The position numbers and the translations under genes were made by a program. Shown piece after piece: positions 7,367-16,945 of a DNA stretch of 64,000 bases. The notes beneath the pieces were generated by a model. The model was not told the origin of the DNA and did not search any database. It saw only the letters and a list, made by a program, of their open reading frames with translations. Numbering within the stretch: position 1 is the first letter of the stretch; each line of letters opens with the position of its first letter. Source of the stretch: Phycicoccus avicenniae (GTDB lineage: Bacteria; Actinomycetota; Actinomycetes; Actinomycetales; Dermatophilaceae); assembly GCF_018139485.1 (NCBI RefSeq), contig NZ_JAGSNF010000022.1:1-64000 (forward strand), in the 5' to 3' direction.

Positions 7367-8455
7367 ATGACCAGTGAGACGCCCTCCTCGGCCCCCGACC
7401 TCCTCGACCCGCTCGACACCCCCCTCGGGCGCCTGCCCAACCGCCTCGTCATGGCGCCCCTGACCCGCAACCGCGCCACGGGCACCGTGCCGGGCGACCT
7501 GCAGGTCGAGTACTACCGGCAGCGTGCCTCGGCGGGGCTCATCGTCACCGAGGGCAGCCAGCCGACCGCCGTCGGCCAGGGTTACCTCGACACCCCCGGG
7601 GTGCACAGCCCCGAGCAGCTGGCCGGCTGGCGCCGGGTCGCCGACGCCGTGCACGCCGAGGGCGGGCGCATCGTCGTCCAGCTGATGCACGCGGGCCGGG
7701 TGGCCCACCCGGACAACAAGGACGGCCTGGAGTCGGTCGCCCCGAGCGCCATCGCCGCGCCGGGTGAGATGGTGACGGCGCAGGGGCCGAAGCCGCACCC
7801 GGTCCCCCGGGCGTTGGAGACCGACGAGGTCGAGCAGGCCGTCGAGGGCTTCGTCACCGCCGCCCGGAACGCCGTCGACGCCGGTCTCGACGGCGTCGAG
7901 GTCCACGGGGCCAACGGCTACCTCGTCCACCAGTTCCTCGCCCCGAGCAGCAACACCCGCACCGACGCGTGGGGCGGCAGCCCGCAGGCCCGCGCCCGCT
8001 TCGGGATCGAGGTCGTCCGCCGGGTCGCCGAGGCGATCGGCGCCGAGCGGGTCGGGCTGCGGATCTCCCCGTCGCACGACATCCAGGGCGTGATCGAGGA
8101 CGACGTCGCCGAGACCGAGGCGACCTACCTCGCGTTCCTCGAGGGCATCGCCGACCTCGACCTCGCGTACCTGTCGGTCCTCGCCGACCCGCAGGCGCCG
8201 CTCGTGCGGACGCTGCGCGGCGCGTTCGACGGTCCGCTGTTCCTCAACTCCGGCTTCGCCGAGGTGACGACCCGGGAGAACGCCCAGGAGGTGCTCGACG
8301 CCGGGCTCGCCGACGCCGTCGTCGTCGGTCGGCCGTTCCTCGCCAACCCGGACCTGCCGCGACGCTGGGCCGAGGGGATCGACCTCAACGAGCCCGACCC
8401 GTCGACGTTCTACGGCGGTGGCGCCGAGGGTTACACGGACTACCCGGCCGCCTGA
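7367..8455 (+). CDS. Old yellow enzyme family alkene reductase
   Basis: A 362-residue FMN-dependent ene-reductase of the OYE/NemA group, using NAD(P)H to reduce activated double bonds or nitro groups. Visible family motifs are APLTRNRATG near the N-terminus, QLMHAGRVAHP (about residue 105), the substrate-binding His/Asn pair in VHGANGYLVHQFL (about residue 180) and TDAWGGSPQARARF. The His-Asn pair is as in yeast OYE rather than the His-His of some bacterial enzymes. Physiological substrate unknown. It stands alone between a divergent lipoprotein gene and the patatin gene. Confidence 0.9.
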   Translation: MTSETPSSAPDLLDPLDTPLGRLPNRLVMAPLTRNRATGTVPGDLQVEYYRQRASAGLIVTEGSQPTAVGQGYLDTPGVHSPEQLAGWRRVADAVHAEGGRIVVQLMHAGRVAHPDNKDGLESVAPSAIAAPGEMVTAQGPKPHPVPRALETDEVEQAVEGFVTAARNAVDAGLDGVEVHGANGYLVHQFLAPSSNTRTDAWGGSPQARARFGIEVVRRVAEAIGAERVGLRISPSHDIQGVIEDDVAETEATYLAFLEGIADLDLAYLSVLADPQAPLVRTLRGAFDGPLFLNSGFAEVTTRENAQEVLDAGLADAVVVGRPFLANPDLPRRWAEGIDLNEPDPSTFYGGGAEGYTDYPAA

Positions 8456-8484
8456 GCGCGGCGTCCGGACCCCGGGGGCGGGCG

Positions 8485-8490
8485 TATCCT
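8485..8490 (+). promoter_or_regulatory. TATCCT -10 of a leaderless patatin transcript
   Basis: TATCCT ends 6 bases before ATG 8497. There is no Shine-Dalgarno sequence in between. Confidence 0.5.
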
Positions 8491-8496
8491 GCGGCC

Positions 8497-9447
8497 ATGG
8501 GTCGACGGGTGGCGCTCGCCCTCGGGGCGGGGGGTGCGCGGGGGTACGCGCACATCGGGGCGATCCAGGTGCTGCGCGAGCGCGGTCACGAGGTCGTCGC
8601 CGTCGCCGGGACCTCGATGGGGGCGCTCGTCGGCGGGCTGGCGGCCGCCGAGCGGCTCGACGCCTACACCGAGTGGGTCACGGGCCTCAGCCAGTTCGAC
8701 GTGTGGCGGCTGCTCGACATGAACGTCGGCGGCGGAGGGGCCATCCGCGCCGAGCGGGTCTTCAGCCGGGTGGGCGAGATCCTCGAGGGCCGCCTCATCG
8801 AGGACTGCGCCATCCCGTTCACCGCGGTCGCGACCGACCTCGACCACCGCCGCGAGGTGTGGTTCCAGCGCGGGCCGATGGCGACCGCGATCCGCGCCTC
8901 CGTCGCCATCCCCAGCCTCGTGACACCGATCGTCGTCGACGGCCGCCTGCTCGTCGACGGCGGGCTGATGAACCCGGTCCCCATCGAGCCGACCGCCGCG
9001 GCGCCCTCCGACCTCACCGTCGCCGTGTCGCTCCAGGGCGGGCACCGGCACGGGGTCCTGCGGGAGCACGCCTCGCCGGTCCGGACGGCGAGCGGCATCG
9101 TCGGGCCGGTCCGGGCGCTCACCCACCGGCTGGCCGCGCGCCGGGCGGGCGCCGTCGCCGAGGGCGCCGCCGAGACCGACGTGGGCGCCGCGGGGTCCCC
9201 GGAGACGCCGGAGGCCCCGGACCACACGCCGGCGCCGAAGGACCTCCAGTCCGCCGAGATCTTCAACCGCTCGTTCGACACGATGGCGGCCCTCATCACT
9301 AGGTACCGGATGGCGAGCAACCCGCCGGACGTGCTCGTCACGGTGCCGACGGACGCGTGCCGGACGATGGACTTCCACCGCGCCGCCGAGATGATCGCCC
9401 TCGGCCGCGAGCTCACCGAGAAGGCCCTCGATGACGCGGGGGTCTGA
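8497..9447 (+). CDS. Patatin-like phospholipase (RssA/NTE type)
   Basis: A 316-residue serine acyl hydrolase with a Ser-Asp dyad. The oxyanion-hole glycine run is ALGAGGARGYAHIG (residues 7-20), the nucleophile is Ser in GTSMG (about 41-45), and the catalytic Asp is in VDGGLMNPVP (about 155). An insert of about 50 residues rich in Ala, Pro and Glu lies at about 215-265. Family members cleave membrane phospholipids or fatty acyl esters on the cytoplasmic side. The stop codon abuts the ATG of the P-loop kinase, so the two are cotranscribed. Confidence 0.85.
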   Translation: MGRRVALALGAGGARGYAHIGAIQVLRERGHEVVAVAGTSMGALVGGLAAAERLDAYTEWVTGLSQFDVWRLLDMNVGGGGAIRAERVFSRVGEILEGRLIEDCAIPFTAVATDLDHRREVWFQRGPMATAIRASVAIPSLVTPIVVDGRLLVDGGLMNPVPIEPTAAAPSDLTVAVSLQGGHRHGVLREHASPVRTASGIVGPVRALTHRLAARRAGAVAEGAAETDVGAAGSPETPEAPDHTPAPKDLQSAEIFNRSFDTMAALITRYRMASNPPDVLVTVPTDACRTMDFHRAAEMIALGRELTEKALDDAGV

Positions 9448-10098
9448 ATGACGGGCGCCGAGGGGCTCGCCGACCTGGCCGCCGGGCTCGCGTCCGGTCG
9501 GGGCCGGGCGCTGCTCGGGGTCGCCGGGGTCCCCGGGGCCGGGAAGTCGACGCTCGCCGCCGCCCTCGTCGCCAGGCTGTGCGCCCGGCACGGGGACGCG
9601 TGGGCGGTGCAGGTGCCGATGGACGGGTTCCACCTGGCCGACGTCCAGCTCGACCGGCTGGGGCGGCGGGACCGCAAGGGGGCGCCGGACACCTTCGACG
9701 CCCTCGGCTACGCGGCGCTGCTGCGCCGGCTGCGCGAGGACGTCGAGGACGACGTGTACGCGCCCGGGTTCGAGCGGGACCTCGAGCAGCCGATCGCCGG
9801 CGCCGTCGTCGTCCCGGCCGGGGCCCGGGTCGTCGTCACCGAGGGCAACTACCTGCTCCTGGACCGGCCGGAGTGGCGCGTGGCCCGGGAGGCGCTCGAC
9901 GAGGTGTGGTTCGTCGACGAGGACCGCGACGTCTGGTGGGACCGGCTGCTCGCCCGGCACGTCGCCTTCGGCAAGGACCCGGACGAGGCGCGGGCCTGGA
10001 TGGCCGCGGTCGACGAGCCGAACGCCGACGCCGTCCGCGAAGGGGCGGACCGGGCCGACCGTCGGGTCGTCGCCGTCGACGGCGGCTGGCGCCTCTGA
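9448..10098 (+). CDS. P-loop nucleoside/sugar kinase family protein
   Basis: A 216-residue kinase of the uridine kinase/pantothenate kinase-like group, sometimes annotated as FrcK or YggC-like. Walker A is GVPGAGKST (about residues 26-34). The acceptor-side motif MDGFHLAD is at about 57. TEGNYLLLDRPEW (about 131) is the usual Walker B-proximal strand, and the LID-like VDEDRDVWWDRLLARHV follows. The substrate may be a sugar or nucleoside and is not decided by sequence. The start ATG directly follows the patatin stop. Confidence 0.8.
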   Translation: MTGAEGLADLAAGLASGRGRALLGVAGVPGAGKSTLAAALVARLCARHGDAWAVQVPMDGFHLADVQLDRLGRRDRKGAPDTFDALGYAALLRRLREDVEDDVYAPGFERDLEQPIAGAVVVPAGARVVVTEGNYLLLDRPEWRVAREALDEVWFVDEDRDVWWDRLLARHVAFGKDPDEARAWMAAVDEPNADAVREGADRADRRVVAVDGGWRL

Positions 10099-10169
10099 CC
10101 CCACGTCGCACCGGTGCGCGGCCGTCCCGGTGGTCGAGAGGCCACGACATGTCGGGCGAGCGATCGGCG

Positions 10170-10394
10170 TCACGGCGCGTCGCGGCCCCTCGACCGGGGC
10201 TTGGGACGACGCCCCCGCGTCCGGCGCACGAGCGGAAGGGCCGTCGCCGACAGCGCGAGCAGGACGAGCAGCAGGGCGCGGCCGGGGGCGAGCCGTTCCT
10301 GGGTGAGCCCGACGACGAGGACGACTCCGACGACGACCGCGCCGACGAGGACGACGAGCCACGGTGGCAGGTGACGGAGGGGGACGCGGCGCAC
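10170..10394 (-). CDS. Small two-helix membrane protein (DUF3017-like)
   Basis: A 74-residue protein with two transmembrane segments (about residues 12-29 and 39-58) and a basic Arg/Lys-rich tail that should face the cytoplasm. Size and pattern resemble DUF3017 proteins, but I could not align it. It is probably real, because its GTG start lies 7 bases after TAGCGT on the minus strand, the same leaderless promoter geometry used by the divergent glutaminase gene. Confidence 0.6.
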   Translation of the reverse strand: MRRVPLRHLPPWLVVLVGAVVVGVVLVVGLTQERLAPGRALLLVLLALSATALPLVRRTRGRRPKPRSRGRDAP

Positions 10395-10401
10395 GACGCC
10401 G

Positions 10402-10407
10402 ACGCTA
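10402..10407 (-). promoter_or_regulatory. TAGCGT -10 of the small membrane protein gene
   Basis: The complement reads TAGCGT and ends 7 bases before the GTG at 10394. It is back to back with the glutaminase promoter. Confidence 0.5.
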
Positions 10408-10461
10408 CGCCCGAGGGGCGACCGGGCCTGTGCGCCGCGGGCGACCCGGCCGCTGCCCGGC

Positions 10462-10467
10462 TAGCGT
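10462..10467 (+). promoter_or_regulatory. TAGCGT -10 of leaderless glsA
   Basis: TAGCGT ends 6 bases before ATG 10474, with no space for a Shine-Dalgarno sequence. Confidence 0.55.
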
Positions 10468-10473
10468 CGGGGG

Positions 10474-11745
10474 ATGCGCTCCCCGATCCTCGACTACCTC
10501 GACGCGATCTTCGAGGGGACCGCGCACGTCACGAGCGGCGCGACGGCCGACTACATCCCGGACCTCGCGGCGGCCGACCCCGACCGTGCGGCCGTCGCCC
10601 TGTGCACCGTCAACGGCACGGTCTACGCCTCGGGCGACGCCGACCACCGGTTCAGCATCCAGTCGATGAGCAAGCCGTTCGCCTACGCCCTCGCCCTCGA
10701 GGAGCACGGGGTCGCCCGGGTGCTCGAGCACGTCGGGGTCGAGCCGAGCGGCGAGGCCTTCAACGAGCTGTCCCTGGACCGGGAGACGGGCCGCCCGCTC
10801 AACCCGATGATCAACGCCGGGGCGATCGCGACGCACGCCCTCGTCGCGCAGGACGAGGACGACGGCGTCGACCGGGTCCTGCGGTTCTTCTCCACGCTCA
10901 CCGGCCGCGACGTCGAGGTCGACGAGTCGGTGGCCGCCTCCGAGATGTCGACGGCGTCGCGCAACCTCGGGCTCGCCTACCTCCTCGAGGCGACCGGTGG
11001 TCTTGCCCGGCACCCCCGCGCCGCCGTCGAGGGCTACGTCAGGCAGTGCGCCGCGTCGGTCGACGTGCGGGACCTCGCGCTCATGGCCGCGACGCTCGCC
11101 AACGGCGGGGTGCAGCCGCAGACCGGCGAGCAGGTGGTGTGCCGGGAGACCACCCGGCAGGTGCTGAGCGTCATGGCCTCGTGCGGCATGTACGACGCGG
11201 CGGGGGACTGGTTCACCGCCGTCGGCATCCCCGCGAAGAGCGGGGTCGCCGGGGGGATCATCGGCGTCCTGCCCGGCCAGGTCGGGCTCGCCGTGTTCTC
11301 GCCCCGGCTCGACGCGCACGGCAACAGCGCCCGCGGCGTCGCGATGATGGAGCGGATGAGCGACGACATGGGGCTGCACCTCATGGAGGCCGGCCGGCCC
11401 TCGCGCTCCGCCCTGCGCGAGCGGCAGTCCGTGACCGTCGACGGCGAGCCGGCGACGGTCTACGTCCTCCAGGGCGACATCGTCCTCAGCAGCATCGAGG
11501 CCCTGACCGTCGAGCTCGTCGAGAATCCCCCGCCGACGACCCTCGTCGTCTTCGACATGAGCCGCGTCGACGAGGTGCGGCCCGTCACCTGGCGGGTGTC
11601 GGCGGAGAACGCGACGAAGCTCGCCGACGACGGGCACCGCATCGTCGTCGTCGACCCGGACGGGACGATCGAGGAGTTCGCCGACGCGCGGGGTCGGCAG
11701 GTCGAGCGGTGGTCGCCCGACCGGCTGCGCGCCGCGCTGGCCTGA
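10474..11745 (+). CDS. glsA: Glutaminase A with C-terminal STAS domain
   Basis: A 423-residue enzyme hydrolysing glutamine to glutamate and ammonia. The glutaminase domain (about 20-305) has the beta-lactamase-like SxxK in IQSMSKPFAYAL (about residue 65), and the family motifs PLNPMINAGAI and SEMSTASRNLGLAYLLE. Residues about 320-420 form a STAS-like domain (VYVLQGDIVLSSIEALT, then FDMSRVDEVRP), an arrangement known in longer actinobacterial glutaminases and thought to be regulatory. It is convergent with the M23 peptidase gene with 12 bases between and no visible terminator. Confidence 0.92.
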   Translation: MRSPILDYLDAIFEGTAHVTSGATADYIPDLAAADPDRAAVALCTVNGTVYASGDADHRFSIQSMSKPFAYALALEEHGVARVLEHVGVEPSGEAFNELSLDRETGRPLNPMINAGAIATHALVAQDEDDGVDRVLRFFSTLTGRDVEVDESVAASEMSTASRNLGLAYLLEATGGLARHPRAAVEGYVRQCAASVDVRDLALMAATLANGGVQPQTGEQVVCRETTRQVLSVMASCGMYDAAGDWFTAVGIPAKSGVAGGIIGVLPGQVGLAVFSPRLDAHGNSARGVAMMERMSDDMGLHLMEAGRPSRSALRERQSVTVDGEPATVYVLQGDIVLSSIEALTVELVENPPPTTLVVFDMSRVDEVRPVTWRVSAENATKLADDGHRIVVVDPDGTIEEFADARGRQVERWSPDRLRAALA

Positions 11746-11757
11746 CCTGCGGCGCGC

Positions 11758-12615
11758 TCAGTCGGCGCCGGCGGTGAACACCTGGCCGTTCGCGGGCAGC
11801 CCGTCGACGATGTCGGTGGACACCGGGCCCCGCGCCCACGTCGGATCGGCGTCCCCCGGGTCCTGGCGGATGTCGGTCCACCGGAACGGCAGGCCCGCGG
11901 CGGCCGTCGGCCGGGGGTGGTCCATGAGCTGGACGTGCAGGTGCGGCTCGCTCGTGTTGCCCGAGTTGCCGACCTCGCCGAGCCGCGCACCGGACGGGAC
12001 CGTGTCGCCCGGGCGGACCGTCGCCGAGCCCCGGCGCAGGTGGGCGGAGAGCGAGAAGACGCCGTCCCCGTGGTCGATGACGACGTGGTTGCCGACGACG
12101 AACCGGGCGCCGTCGATCTCGCGGACGAACCCCTCGACCGTGAGCATGAAGGCGATGCCGGGCCACGTCGACCGGGCGCGGTGGTCCCGGAGGCCCGAGG
12201 TCACCGCGACGACGGTGCCGGCCGCGACCGCGGTCACCGGCTCGCCGAAGCTCGTGTACTCCTCCGCTCGGCGCTGACGCAGGCCCCAGCCGACCGCACC
12301 GGCGGCATCGTCCGCCCGCGGGTGGGCGATGTCGACGGCGAACGCCTGGCCGTAGGCGCGCACGCCGTGGCTCGGCACGGAGGTCCCGGGGGAGTTCAGG
12401 GCCGCCCACCGGCCCCGGACCGGCGCCCGGACGGCGACCGGTCGGGCGTCGTCCCGCCGGGGTGGGCGAACCGTCGAGAGGCCGATCAGGGCCACGAGCA
12501 CCGTCCAGTGGCCCCACCACGGGACCGGCACGACGGTCACGAGCGGGATGGCGACGAGGAACGACCGCAGCCACCACGTCTGCAGGGGGGCGACGAGCCG
12601 ACGGACCCGGGTCAT
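11758..12615 (-). CDS. Membrane-anchored M23 (LytM-type) peptidase
   Basis: A 285-residue protein. Two hydrophobic segments (about residues 12-45) anchor it, and the remainder is a LytM/peptidase M23 domain that normally cleaves peptidoglycan cross-bridges. Visible zinc-site motifs are AVDIAHP with downstream Asp residues, and HLHVQLMD near residue 245, preceded by GEVGNSGNTSEP; ALSAHL-type His is present as LSAHLRRG. Its ATG overlaps the stop of the upstream HTH gene (ATGA), so regulator and peptidase are translationally coupled. Confidence 0.82.
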   Translation of the reverse strand: MTRVRRLVAPLQTWWLRSFLVAIPLVTVVPVPWWGHWTVLVALIGLSTVRPPRRDDARPVAVRAPVRGRWAALNSPGTSVPSHGVRAYGQAFAVDIAHPRADDAAGAVGWGLRQRRAEEYTSFGEPVTAVAAGTVVAVTSGLRDHRARSTWPGIAFMLTVEGFVREIDGARFVVGNHVVIDHGDGVFSLSAHLRRGSATVRPGDTVPSGARLGEVGNSGNTSEPHLHVQLMDHPRPTAAAGLPFRWTDIRQDPGDADPTWARGPVSTDIVDGLPANGQVFTAGAD

Positions 12616-13151
12616 CGCCGGGCCCCCAGGACGGCGGTGAGCAGCGGCACGACCCGCTCGACGGGGACCTCGTGCTCCCCGCCGCGCCGGGCGCGCAGCC
12701 AGCCGGCGCCGACGAGCTGTCGCAGGTGGTGGTAGACCTGCCCGGTCGTGCCCAGGTCCTCGAGTGCGGCGAGGTCTCGGGCCGTCGACACCCCGCGCAG
12801 CACCTCCTGGAGGATCCGCAGCCGGGCCGGGTGTCCGAGGGCGGCCAGCGCCTCGGCGGCGGTGGACCACTCGTCGTCGAGGAGGTCGTCGGCGAGGGCG
12901 CCCTCCTGCCACTGCGCCGCCCGGCCGTCGGCCGTCCCGACCGCGCCGACGATCATCACGGCGCCGCGGGAGTCCTCCGGGAGCCGGCGGTCGAGGCCGT
13001 CGAGGGCCCAGAACGTCTCGGTGTCCGCCGGTGGTCGAGGGCGCCCCGTGGGGGGCGGTGCCCCGGCGGTGTCCGGGCGCGGGTCGTCCGTGGGGGTGAG
13101 GAGGCGTTCCAGCCGGCTCACCCGTCGGTCGAGGTCGTCGAGGGAGGTCAT
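12612..13151 (-). CDS. ArsR-like winged-helix regulator, coupled to M23 peptidase
   Basis: A 179-residue DNA-binding protein. The N-terminus is a short heptad segment (LDDLDRRVSRLERLL), followed by a Pro-rich linker. Residues about 105-175 form an ArsR-type winged helix: ALAALGHPARLRILQEVL, then the recognition region TTGQVYHHLRQLVGAGWL. There are no metal-binding cysteines, so it is not a classical metal sensor. The linker domain (FWALDGLDRRLPEDSRGAVMIVG) may receive a signal. It starts leaderless at ATG 13151 behind an operator-like palindrome. Confidence 0.8.
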   Translation of the reverse strand: MTSLDDLDRRVSRLERLLTPTDDPRPDTAGAPPPTGRPRPPADTETFWALDGLDRRLPEDSRGAVMIVGAVGTADGRAAQWQEGALADDLLDDEWSTAAEALAALGHPARLRILQEVLRGVSTARDLAALEDLGTTGQVYHHLRQLVGAGWLRARRGGEHEVPVERVVPLLTAVLGARR

Positions 13152-13158
13152 GAGTACG

Positions 13159-13174
13159 AGATTACGTGATCACG
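13159..13174 (-). promoter_or_regulatory. Promoter and palindromic operator of the HTH-M23 pair
   Basis: On the minus strand TAATCT (complement of 13159-13164) ends 7 bases before ATG 13151. Directly upstream, CGTGATCACG at 13165-13174 is a perfect 10-base palindrome in the spacer between -10 and -35, a position where a repressor would block the polymerase. Autoregulation by the HTH protein is inferred. Confidence 0.5.
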
Positions 13175-13234
13175 GAATAACGGTCCAACGAGACGCCGTC
13201 CGCCGTCCCCCGGCGACCGGGCGAGGATGGGGCG

Positions 13235-14077
13235 ATGCCCGAGGGTGACAGCGTCTTCCGGCTCGCCCGGAGGCTGGACCGGCAGCTCGCCGGGCGCACC
13301 GTCGCGCACACCGACCTGCGCCACCCCCGGCTCGCGACCCGCAGCGTCACCGGGCGCTCGGTCCTCGGGCACGACACCCACGGCAAGCACCTGCTGACCC
13401 GCTTCTCCGGAGCCGGTGACGCCCCGCCGGTCACCCTGCACAGCCACCTGCGGATGGACGGCGAGTGGTCGGTGACCCGCCCGGGGAAGCGGCTGCCGGC
13501 GCGGCTGATGCACGAGGTCCGGCTCGTCCTGCGGCTCGACGACGACCGGACGGTCTGGGGGCTGCGGCTGCACGACCTCGACCTCGTGCCGACCCGGGAG
13601 GAGGCCCGGCTCGTCGGGCGCCTCGGCCCCGACCCGCTGCGGGAGGACTGGGACGCCGCGGAGGCGGAGCGGCGGCTGCGGGCCGACCCGGACGTGCCGC
13701 TCGTCAGCGCCCTGCTCGACCAGCGCCGGGTCGCGGGGCTCGGCAACCTCTGGGCGAACGAGCTCGCGTTCCTCACCGGGGTGAGCCCGTGGACGCGGGT
13801 CGGGGACGTCGACGTCGGCCGGCTCGTCGAGCGGGCGGCGACGATGCTGTGGCACTCGGCGACCGTCGACGGCGCCTACCAGGTGACGACCGGGTCGTCC
13901 CGGCGCGGCGAGGACCACTGGGTCACCGGCCGGCGGCGGCAGGGCTGCCTGCGGTGCGGCGGCCCGGTCCGGGTCGTCGCCGAGGTGCCCGGCGACGCCG
14001 CGAACCGGCGCACCTGGTGGTGCCCGCACTGCCAGCCGGGCCCTGGTCCGGAGGCGCGGGTCGCCGCCTCCCGCTGA
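13235..14077 (+). CDS. Fpg/Nei family DNA glycosylase (Nei-type)
   Basis: A 280-residue base-excision repair enzyme. It begins MPEGDSVF, giving the catalytic Pro1 and Glu2 after Met removal and the endonuclease VIII-like PEGD rather than PELP of Fpg. The H2TH segment is around [15 protein letters not shown] (about 165-180). A zinc finger with two CxxC pairs, CLRCGG and CPHC, closes the protein. It likely removes oxidised pyrimidines. A second family member of the Fpg type lies at 41465. A repeat-derived hairpin follows 3 bases after the stop. Confidence 0.9.
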   Translation: MPEGDSVFRLARRLDRQLAGRTVAHTDLRHPRLATRSVTGRSVLGHDTHGKHLLTRFSGAGDAPPVTLHSHLRMDGEWSVTRPGKRLPARLMHEVRLVLRLDDDRTVWGLRLHDLDLVPTREEARLVGRLGPDPLREDWDAAEAERRLRADPDVPLVSALLDQRRVAGLGNLWANELAFLTGVSPWTRVGDVDVGRLVERAATMLWHSATVDGAYQVTTGSSRRGEDHWVTGRRRQGCLRCGGPVRVVAEVPGDAANRRTWWCPHCQPGPGPEARVAASR

Positions 14078-14080
14078 CCG

Positions 14081-14145
14081 ACGTCGAGATCGGGCAACAC
14101 GCAGAAGAGGGGGACCCGCCGCCTGCGTGTTGCCCGACGTCGACG
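14081..14145. repeat. Inverted pair of the 24-bp interspersed repeat
   Basis: The arm at 14081-14104 is the exact reverse complement of 135-158. The second arm at 14123-14145 is a near copy in the opposite orientation, so together they fold into a long stem (about 20 bp with one interruption) with an 18-base loop. It begins 3 bases after the nei stop and may act as its terminator. Confidence 0.7.
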
Positions 14146-14255
14146 GGGCGGGTGGCAGCGCCGGTCGTGGGAATGGATCCACCCGGGGCAAGGTTGAGTC
14201 GGGTGACAGCAACTTTGGTCCGGCGGATTTGCGCAACCCGTGCCACCGGATCTAC

Positions 14256-14276
14256 CTTGAGCGCAGAGCACTCAAC
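14256..14276 (+). promoter_or_regulatory. HAIR (HspR-binding) operator of dnaK
   Basis: CTTGAGC, 7 bases, ACTCAAC matches the HspR-associated inverted repeat consensus (CTTGAGT-N7-ACTCAAG) at nearly every position. A -10-like TACCTT at 14253-14258 overlaps its left arm, so bound HspR would block initiation. A poorer half-site GTTGAGT lies upstream at 14193-14199. The mRNA leader is then about 40 bases with an AAGGAG site. Confidence 0.85.
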
Positions 14277-14307
14277 TCCGCACCACCAGCACACAAGGAG
14301 CACTCAC

Positions 14308-16208
<1,901 letters not shown>

Positions 16209-16212
<4 letters not shown>

Positions 16213-16871
16213 CCGAGCAGTCGAGGAACGACCCGGAGCGCGCCGAGGAGTCGGTGAACACCGAGGCGGTCAACGACGACCCGGCCCAGCCCGCCCCCAC
16301 GGCCGACCCGGCGGCCGCGACGGACCCGTCCGTCGCGGCCCCGGGGGAGCCGGGGACGACCGAGCCCGGCCCGACCGAGGCCGTCCCGGCCGAGGAGGTC
16401 GTGGTGCCGGAGGGCGAGGACGTCCACCCGGACACCGTGCTGGCCGCCGAGCGGCTCGCCGACCTCCAGCGACTCCAGGCGGAGTACGTCAACTACAAGC
16501 GGCGGGTCGACCGCGACCGCGCCGTCGACCAGGAGCGCGCGGTGCGCGACGTCCTCGGCTCCCTCCTCGGGACGCTCGACGACATCCACGCCGCCCGTCA
16601 GCACGGCGACCTCACGGGACCGTTCTCCGCCATCGCCGACAAGCTCGAGACCGCCCTCGGGCGCTACGGCCTCGAGCGGTTCGGCGACAAGGGCGAGGCG
16701 TTCGACCCCCAGCAGCACGAGGCCCTCATGCACGCGCCGTGGCCGGAGGACGACGACGAGCTGCCCACCGGCTCGACGTCGACGACCGTCGTCACGGTGC
16801 TCCAGCCGGGCTACCGTGCGAACGAGCACGTGCTGCGGCCCGCCCGGGTCGCGGTCGCCGACCCCGACTGA
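16209..16871 (+). CDS. grpE: Nucleotide exchange factor GrpE
   Basis: A 220-residue cochaperone that releases ADP from DnaK. About 75 N-terminal residues are disordered and rich in Ala, Pro, Glu and Asp. A long dimerising helix ([23 protein letters not shown] region) follows, then the beta head with [13 protein letters not shown] and [22 protein letters not shown]. The GTG start overlaps the dnaK stop (GTGA). Confidence 0.95.
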
Positions 16872-16877
16872 CGCCGC

Positions 16878-16915
16878 CGCCCTCCCCCGCCCCGTCCCCC
16901 GGGGTGGGGAGGGCG
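16878..16915 (+). terminator. Intercistronic hairpin between grpE and dnaJ
   Basis: Ten-base arms at 16878-16887 and 16906-16915 pair perfectly in the 74-base gap. It may attenuate or stabilise part of the operon transcript. A separate Shine-Dalgarno (AGAGGAG) precedes dnaJ. Confidence 0.45.
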
Positions 16916-16945
16916 ACCCGACCCAGGCACCGAGAGGAGACGCCG

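Noticed and set aside
13465-14307. Upstream extension of DnaK into the nei gene
   Set aside because: The frame is open, but the HAIR operator, the Shine-Dalgarno and the canonical [12 protein letters not shown] start at 14308 fix the beginning.
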